Assembly (NCBI GenBank): GCA_964353255.1
Contig: CAYGVJ010000076.1
Coordinates: forward strand, 1-25,183
Length of the DNA stretch: 25,183 bases
From: VFZS01 sp964353255
GTDB taxonomy: Bacteria > Acidobacteriota > Terriglobia > Bryobacterales > Bryobacteraceae
Direction: 5' to 3'
The position numbers and the translations under genes are program-made. Each line of letters starts with the position of its first letter. Position 1 is the stretch's first letter. Below are positions 21,016-25,183 of the stretch, in pieces. Below the pieces are notes generated by a model, which made no database searches, was not told the origin of the DNA, and was given only the letters and a program-made list of their open reading frames with translations.

Positions 21016-22564
21016 GCTTCTCCCCCACCGCCTTGGCTTGCAGGAACAGCAGCAGGTAGTCGGAGCCGCCGGCCTTGGAGTCCGTCCCGGACATGTTGAA
21101 ACCGCCGAAGGGGTGCGCCCCCACCATCGCCCCCGTGCACTTGCGGTTGAGGTAGAGGTTCCCGGCGAAGAACCGCTGCCGGGCCGCCTCCAGCTTCTCC
21201 CGGTTGCGACTGAACACCCCGCCGGTCAGCCCGTACTCGGAGTTGTTGGCCAGCTCCAGCGCATGCTCGAAATCACGCGCCTTGCTCACCGCCAGCACCG
21301 GCCCGAAGATCTCTTCCTGGAAAATGCGGGCTTCGGGGGGCACTTCGGCAAAGATCGTGGGCCGGATGAAGTAGCCCTCGCCCTCGGCGCGCCCGCCGCC
21401 GCAGATCAGCCGGCCTTCCCGTTTCCCGATCTCGATGTAAGCGAGGATCGAGCGCAGCGCGTTCTCGTTAATCACCGGTCCCATGTAGTTTCCGGGATCG
21501 TCCGCCGGGCCGACCGTGAGGGCCTCCGCCCGCGCCGCCAGCCGCTCGAGAAACTCCTCGTAAACGGGCTGGTCCACAATGGCGCGCGAGCAGGCCGAGC
21601 ACTTCTGCCCCTGGTAACCAAAGGCCGACACCAGCACGCCCTCGACCGCCCTGGCCACCTCCGCTTCCCGATCGACGATGATGGCGTCCTTGCCGCCCAT
21701 CTCCGCGATCACGCGCTTGATCCAGATCTGGCCGGGCGGCGTCCTGGCCGCCAGCTCATTGATGCGTAGCCCTACCTCCTTGGAGCCCGTGAAGGCGATA
21801 AACCGCGTCTTGGGATGCTCGACCAGCGCGTCGCCGACCACGGCGCCGCTGCCCACCAGCAGGTTCGAGCTCCGCTCCGGAAAGCCGGCCTCCCGCAGCA
21901 CCTCACAGAATAGGGCGGCCATGGTGGGGGTGTCGCTCGAAGGCTTGAGCACCACCGTGTTCCCCGTCACCAGCGCGGCGGTAGTCATGCCCACCAGGAT
22001 GGCCAGTGGGAAGTTCCACGGCGGGATCACCACCCCCACGCCCAGGGGCAGGTAGAACAGCTCATCGCGCTCGCCGGGTAACTGCACCACCGGCTGCGGC
22101 CCGCCGAGGCGCAGCATCTCTCGCGCATAGTACTCGCAGAAGTCGATCGCCTCACTAACGTCGGCCTCCGCTTCCGGCCAGGTTTTCCCCGCCTCGTAAA
22201 CCAGCCAGGCGTCGAATTCCAGCTTGCGGGCGCGCAGAATCTGCGCCGTCCGCAGCAACATAGACACCCGTGTTTCCGCCGCCGTCCGGCTCCACTCGGG
22301 GAAGAACGAACAGGCCGCCTCGACGGCGTGCCTGGCCAGCTCCGGCGTCCCCTTCTGGTGAACTCCAACCACTTCGCGCGGACGGGACGGGTTCCGCGAC
22401 TCGAACTTCCCGGTGGTCCGGAGCGGGGCGCCGTCAATCCAGAGGTCGTACTCGCGCCCCAACTCCCCGCGCACCCGCGCGAGCGCCTCCTCCATGGCGC
22501 GGCGGTTCTCCGGAACCGAGAAATCCGTCCATGGCTCGTTAACGAAAGTTGGCAACTGTGGCAT
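21008..22564 (-). CDS. rocA: L-glutamate gamma-semialdehyde dehydrogenase (P5C dehydrogenase)
   Basis: The product has 518 residues, the usual length for the RocA/PruA single-enzyme form. It oxidises glutamate semialdehyde (from pyrroline-5-carboxylate) to glutamate with NAD, the second step of proline and arginine breakdown. PWNF is at 182-185, the NAD loop FTGSKEVG near 258-265, the general base Glu288 (AEMGGKDAIIVD) and the catalytic Cys322 (GYQGQKCSACSR). The C-terminal block GAHPFGGFNMSGTDSKAGG is typical. No proline dehydrogenase gene is next to it, so the partner enzyme is encoded elsewhere. It is divergent from the DUF2007 gene with only 50 bases between the start codons, so the two promoters must overlap. 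Confidence 0.96.
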   Translation of the reverse strand: MPQLPTFVNEPWTDFSVPENRRAMEEALARVRGELGREYDLWIDGAPLRTTGKFESRNPSRPREVVGVHQKGTPELARHAVEAACSFFPEWSRTAAETRVSMLLRTAQILRARKLEFDAWLVYEAGKTWPEAEADVSEAIDFCEYYAREMLRLGGPQPVVQLPGERDELFYLPLGVGVVIPPWNFPLAILVGMTTAALVTGNTVVLKPSSDTPTMAALFCEVLREAGFPERSSNLLVGSGAVVGDALVEHPKTRFIAFTGSKEVGLRINELAARTPPGQIWIKRVIAEMGGKDAIIVDREAEVARAVEGVLVSAFGYQGQKCSACSRAIVDQPVYEEFLERLAARAEALTVGPADDPGNYMGPVINENALRSILAYIEIGKREGRLICGGGRAEGEGYFIRPTIFAEVPPEARIFQEEIFGPVLAVSKARDFEHALELANNSEYGLTGGVFSRNREKLEAARQRFFAGNLYLNRKCTGAMVGAHPFGGFNMSGTDSKAGGSDYLLLFLQAKAVGEKLT

Positions 22565-22614
22565 AGGGCTCGTTCCATTCTATCTGAAGAGCCCCGTCGC
22601 GTTATGCTGGAAGC

Positions 22615-22965
22615 ATGTTAGAGGAATACGCGGACTTCGCGGACGAATCAGAGGAGCCGGAAACTGGCGAGCCCCTGGACACCTCGCATGACCTGGACAT
22701 GGAGACGGTCTTCATCTCCGACGCCCACAACGCTGAGATGCTGGCCACCGGAGTGCGCAGCATTTTGGAGGCGCAGGGGATCCCTACGCTCCTGGTGAGC
22801 GGCTCACAGTTTCCAAGTTTGCCGTTCGAGATTCGCGTCCCCAGGGCGCGGCTGGAGGAAGCCCGCGCCGCGCTCCAGGCGGCCGAGGAAGCCGGCCCGG
22901 CGGCGGCCGAGGAGGCCGAGCGCGAGTACGAGTTGTCGGGCGGCTCGGAAAGCGAAGCGACTTGA
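22615..22965 (+). CDS. DUF2007-domain protein (putative signal-transducing)
   Basis: The product has 116 residues. The N-terminal 30 residues are acidic and probably flexible. Residues about 32-85 (METVFISDAHNAEMLATGVRSILEAQGIPTLLVSG, then PFEIRVPRARLEEARAAL) match DUF2007, a small alpha/beta fold related to GlnB-like domains that is common near housekeeping genes and has no proven role. An acidic Ala/Glu-rich tail follows. It may form an operon with the two genes after it (gap of 37 bases). Confidence 0.82.
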   Translation: MLEEYADFADESEEPETGEPLDTSHDLDMETVFISDAHNAEMLATGVRSILEAQGIPTLLVSGSQFPSLPFEIRVPRARLEEARAALQAAEEAGPAAAEEAEREYELSGGSESEAT

Positions 22966-23002
22966 CCGCGAGGCCGTAGCGAAACCTCTAGGAGGAAAGC
23001 CT

Positions 23003-23308
23003 ATGCTGATCGTTCACGTCCACGCCCGCGTCAAACCCGAGTTTATCGGCGCCTTCAAGGATGCCACCGTCGAGAACGCGCGCCAGAGCGTGCGAGAGCC
23101 TGGCGTCGCCCGGTTCGACGTCATCCAGCAGGCCGACGACCCGACACGGTTCATTCTGGTCGAGGTCTACCGCACCCCCGAGGCCCCCGCGCAGCACAAA
23201 GAGACTGCGCACTACCAGATCTGGCGGGACCGCGTGGCCGGCATGATGGCCGAACCCCGCTCGGGCGTCAAGTACTCCAACGTCTTTGCCGCCGACGAAG
23301 GCCGGTAG
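23003..23308 (+). CDS. YgiN/LsrG-like antibiotic-biosynthesis monooxygenase-fold protein
   Basis: The product has 101 residues, a normal length for the family. AGGAGG (22990-22995) lies 7 bases before the ATG. The chain shows the ABM ferredoxin-like fold: VHVHARVKPEFIGAFKDATVENA, then EPGVARFDVIQQADDPTRFILVEVY, the conserved HKETAHYQIW, and a final strand. Members act as quinol monooxygenases or, like LsrG, as isomerases of small signals; they work as dimers without cofactors. The alcohol dehydrogenase gene follows after 7 bases, so the two probably act on the same small molecule. Confidence 0.9.
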   Translation: MLIVHVHARVKPEFIGAFKDATVENARQSVREPGVARFDVIQQADDPTRFILVEVYRTPEAPAQHKETAHYQIWRDRVAGMMAEPRSGVKYSNVFAADEGR

Positions 23309-23315
23309 GCAGACC

Positions 23316-24470
23316 ATGCGCTTCGAATTCGCCACCGCCACGAGCATTGTGTTCGGCGAGGGCAGCGTGCAGCAGGTCGGACCGGCCGCCGGCGCCATGG
23401 GGTGCCGCGCCTTGCTGGTCACAGGCTGCCCGAAGGAACTGGCCGCGGGACTCATGGCTCGTCTCAAGGCGTCCGACGTGGCGTGCCTGCCGTTCCCCGT
23501 GGATGGCGAGCCCACCCTGGCGGTGGTCCGCGAGGGCGTACGCCTAGCCCGGCAAGAGCGGGCCGACATGGTCATCGGCTTGGGCGGCGGAAGCGCCATC
23601 GACGCCGGGAAGGCGATCGCCGCGCTGCTGGCCAACGGCGGCGATCCGCTGGATTACCTCGAGGTCATCGGGCGCGGCGAGCGCCTGCGCCTGCGCTCGG
23701 CGACCTTAATCGCTGTGCCGACCACTTCCGGCACTGGCGCGGAGGTCACGCGCAATGCGGTCTTAGGCTCGCCCGAGCACCACGTCAAAGCCAGCCTGCG
23801 CAGCCCGTTCATGTTGCCCCGGCTGGCGGTAGTGGACCCCGAGCTGACTCTCGAGCTGCCGGCCTCCATCACGGCCAGCACCGGGCTGGACGCGCTCACC
23901 CAGCTCATCGAGCCTTACGTGTCCGTCCGCGCCAACCCCATGACCGACATGTTCTGCCTGGAAGGCATGCGCCGGGCTGCGGGCGCGCTCCTCCGGGTCT
24001 TCCTGGATGGACGCGACCGCGAGGCCCGCTGCGACATGGCGCTGGCCAGCCTTCTGGGGGGACTCTCGCTGGCCAACGCCGGCCTGGGGGCGGTGCACGG
24101 GTTCGCAGCGCCCGTCGGAGGGATGTTCCCGGCCCCGCACGGCGCCGCCTGTGCGGCCCTACTGCCCGGCGTCATGGACGTGAACATCCGCGCCCTGCGC
24201 GCACGCGCTCCGGAGAGCGAGCGCTTGCGCCGCTACGAGACCATCGCCCAGATCCTGACCGGCCGGCCCGAGGCGTGTGCCGAGGACGGCGTCGAGTGGG
24301 TGAGCCGGACCTGCCGGCAGTTGCAAATTCCTCCGCTCGGCTCCTACGGGATCGAGGAGCAGGATGTGCCAGCCCTGGTGGAGAAGGCCGCGCAGGCCAG
24401 CAGCATGCAGGGCAATCCCATCGCGCTGACGCCCGAGGAGCTGCGCGAAATCCTGCTGCGCGCTCTGTAG
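23316..24470 (+). CDS. Iron-containing (type III) alcohol dehydrogenase
   Basis: The product has 384 residues from ATG 23316; an upstream in-frame start would overlap the preceding gene and add ten unrelated residues. The NAD site GLGGGSAIDAGKAIA is at 88-102, followed by PTTSGTGAE at 135-143. Metal ligands of the family are Asp192, His261 and His275 (GAVHGFAAPVGGMFPAPHG), but the usual His of DALTHxIE is Gln196 (GLDALTQLIEPY). This Gln form occurs in some members, so the enzyme may still bind iron or another metal. The substrate is unknown; the operon partner suggests a small aldehyde or lactone-type compound. Confidence 0.92.
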   Translation: MRFEFATATSIVFGEGSVQQVGPAAGAMGCRALLVTGCPKELAAGLMARLKASDVACLPFPVDGEPTLAVVREGVRLARQERADMVIGLGGGSAIDAGKAIAALLANGGDPLDYLEVIGRGERLRLRSATLIAVPTTSGTGAEVTRNAVLGSPEHHVKASLRSPFMLPRLAVVDPELTLELPASITASTGLDALTQLIEPYVSVRANPMTDMFCLEGMRRAAGALLRVFLDGRDREARCDMALASLLGGLSLANAGLGAVHGFAAPVGGMFPAPHGAACAALLPGVMDVNIRALRARAPESERLRRYETIAQILTGRPEACAEDGVEWVSRTCRQLQIPPLGSYGIEEQDVPALVEKAAQASSMQGNPIALTPEELREILLRAL

Positions 24471-24508
24471 CACTGGGCGACAGTACGGAGCCGCCCGCGT
24501 AGGCCGGC

Positions 24509-25015
24509 TCAGCTCTGGACTCCCAGTTTCCGGCCGATGGCCTTAAGCAGCAGGCGGTCTTGCGCCGTGAAGCCCACCTCCAGGGCCGCGTAGAGAGCCA
24601 CATTCTTGACCGCGACCACACCGCCGATGTCGAAGAACAACTCCTCGCCGGATTCCAGCGAGCGCAGGGGGCAAGGCACCTCCGGCACGTCCGCTCCCGG
24701 TATGTTGGTGCCATCGGGCGGTATGTTCACCGTAACCGCCTCCTCCTTCTTGAGCACCAAAACGTCGAGCTGGGGCTTGCCGTCCGGTCCGGGCAGCGGG
24801 GTGCCGTTCGGCGCGGTGGCTAGCACCAAGTCGTAGATCACGTTGCGCCGGACGCTGGCTCCGGCGCTTGGGTCGCACCAATACTTGGGCGCCCGGCGGG
24901 AGTCCCAGGCGGGCGACTCCTGGCCGGTACTCTGGCGATAGTCTTCGCGGGTCTGGTAGTAGGGAAACAGGTAAAGGCTTTTCAGCCCGTACTTGGGGTA
25001 GGGTAAGGCAGGCAC
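24509..25015 (-). CDS. Hypothetical protein, 168 residues
   Basis: It starts at GTG 25015 with GGAGG (25023-25027) 7 bases upstream. There is no signal peptide. The N-terminal 50 residues are Tyr/Trp/Pro-rich (YPKYGLKSLYLFPYYQTRED), followed by beta-rich sequence with PNGTPLPGPDGKPQLDVLVL and a final helical part (GFTAQDRLLLKAIGRKLG). I recognise no family. It is convergent with the alcohol dehydrogenase gene. A small inverted repeat (GAGCCG 24488-24493, CGGCTC 24505-24510) lies between the two stops and could be a weak two-way terminator. Confidence 0.8.
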   Translation of the reverse strand: MPALPYPKYGLKSLYLFPYYQTREDYRQSTGQESPAWDSRRAPKYWCDPSAGASVRRNVIYDLVLATAPNGTPLPGPDGKPQLDVLVLKKEEAVTVNIPPDGTNIPGADVPEVPCPLRSLESGEELFFDIGGVVAVKNVALYAALEVGFTAQDRLLLKAIGRKLGVQS

Positions 25016-25082
25016 TGTCGGTCCTCCGTCTTGAAACTAGCCTGCGAGGGTGGCCTGCGGGCCGCGCCTGCCGGGTGAGCGC

Positions 25083-25101
25083 CTAAGTACAAACGACTTA
25101 G
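25083..25101. repeat. Short inverted repeat upstream of the last gene
   Basis: CTAAGT-ACAAACG-ACTTAG is a perfect 6-bp stem with a 7-base loop. It lies 68 bases upstream of the 24509-25015 gene and might be an operator; it could also be chance. Confidence 0.3.
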
Positions 25102-25183
25102 AGTTTTCCGGGGGACGTGAACGGCGCGGAGGATGTCCGGATCTCCGTTGAAAGTGAGCGACCCTCAACCCATTGAAGCAGCT

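Noticed and set aside
23402..24502. A 366-residue plus-strand frame inside the alcohol dehydrogenase gene
   Set aside because: Arg/Gly/Pro-rich shadow frame; the dehydrogenase frame carries all family motifs.
1..25183. CRISPR array, rRNA genes or further tRNA genes
   Set aside because: No regularly spaced repeats were seen, and only the single tRNA-Glu and its partial copy could be found by eye.

Overview
The window is GC-rich bacterial DNA with short intergenic gaps, good Shine-Dalgarno sites and sigma70-like promoters. The core genes (mutS2, tRNA-Glu, a BON-domain protein, aldo/keto reductase, glutamate-semialdehyde dehydrogenase, Fe-type alcohol dehydrogenase), together with many lineage-restricted hypothetical proteins, toxin-antitoxin pieces and transposon debris, would fit a soil-type Acidobacteriota (Solibacter/Bryobacter-like). 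That placement is an impression from gene content; no marker here proves it.

Layout. (1) 1-3280: an accessory region with about 750 bases of unrecognised DNA, then two translationally coupled genes of unknown function; the second is membrane-anchored with a coiled coil and a Cys-rich patch. (2) 3436-5859: mutS2 on the minus strand, divergent from a complete tRNA-Glu(TTC) at 5942-6019. (3) 5973-13547: an integrated element of about 7.5 kb. It is bounded by a perfect 48-bp direct repeat made of the 3' part of the tRNA gene. It carries a broken tyrosine integrase next to the tRNA, a small Cys/His-containing protein overlapping the integrase start, a trypsin-like (S1C) protease with an unfamiliar C-terminal domain, an operon of mini-ORF / excisionase-like HTH / DUF2292-like protein / P-loop ATPase behind two tandem promoters, a 22-24-residue tandem-repeat protein, a helical protein with a weak HEPN-like motif, and a fragment of an IS1380-family transposase near the far end. 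(4) 13688-18347: a BON-domain periplasmic protein, a lipoprotein of unknown function, and then a segment carrying a papain/C39-like cysteine-peptidase homologue. That segment lies between two copies (about 95% identical by eye) of the last ~317 bp of the lipoprotein gene. (5) 18375-21015: an orphan Phd/YefM antitoxin, an aldo/keto reductase, a stem-loop-rich intergenic region containing a 208-bp MITE-like element with 16-bp terminal inverted repeats and a 7-bp target duplication, and a complete TacA/TacT-type (DUF1778/GNAT) toxin-antitoxin operon whose promoter abuts that element. (6) 21008-25015: L-glutamate gamma-semialdehyde dehydrogenase, a DUF2007 protein, a YgiN/LsrG-like monooxygenase, an iron-type alcohol dehydrogenase and a hypothetical protein.

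How it fits together. The chromosome backbone is interrupted at least three times: at tRNA-Glu by the integrative element, in or after the lipoprotein gene by the peptidase segment, and upstream of the TA operon by the MITE-like element. The tRNA-borne element looks like a compact satellite or genomic island. It has an integration module at the tRNA end, a regulated ATPase/HTH module in the middle and cargo on both sides, but its integrase is dead, so it is probably immobile unless helped in trans. The most novel points are the control region at 10424-10778, the protease and repeat-protein cargo, the MITE-like element next to the TA promoter, and the duplicated gene ends around the peptidase gene.
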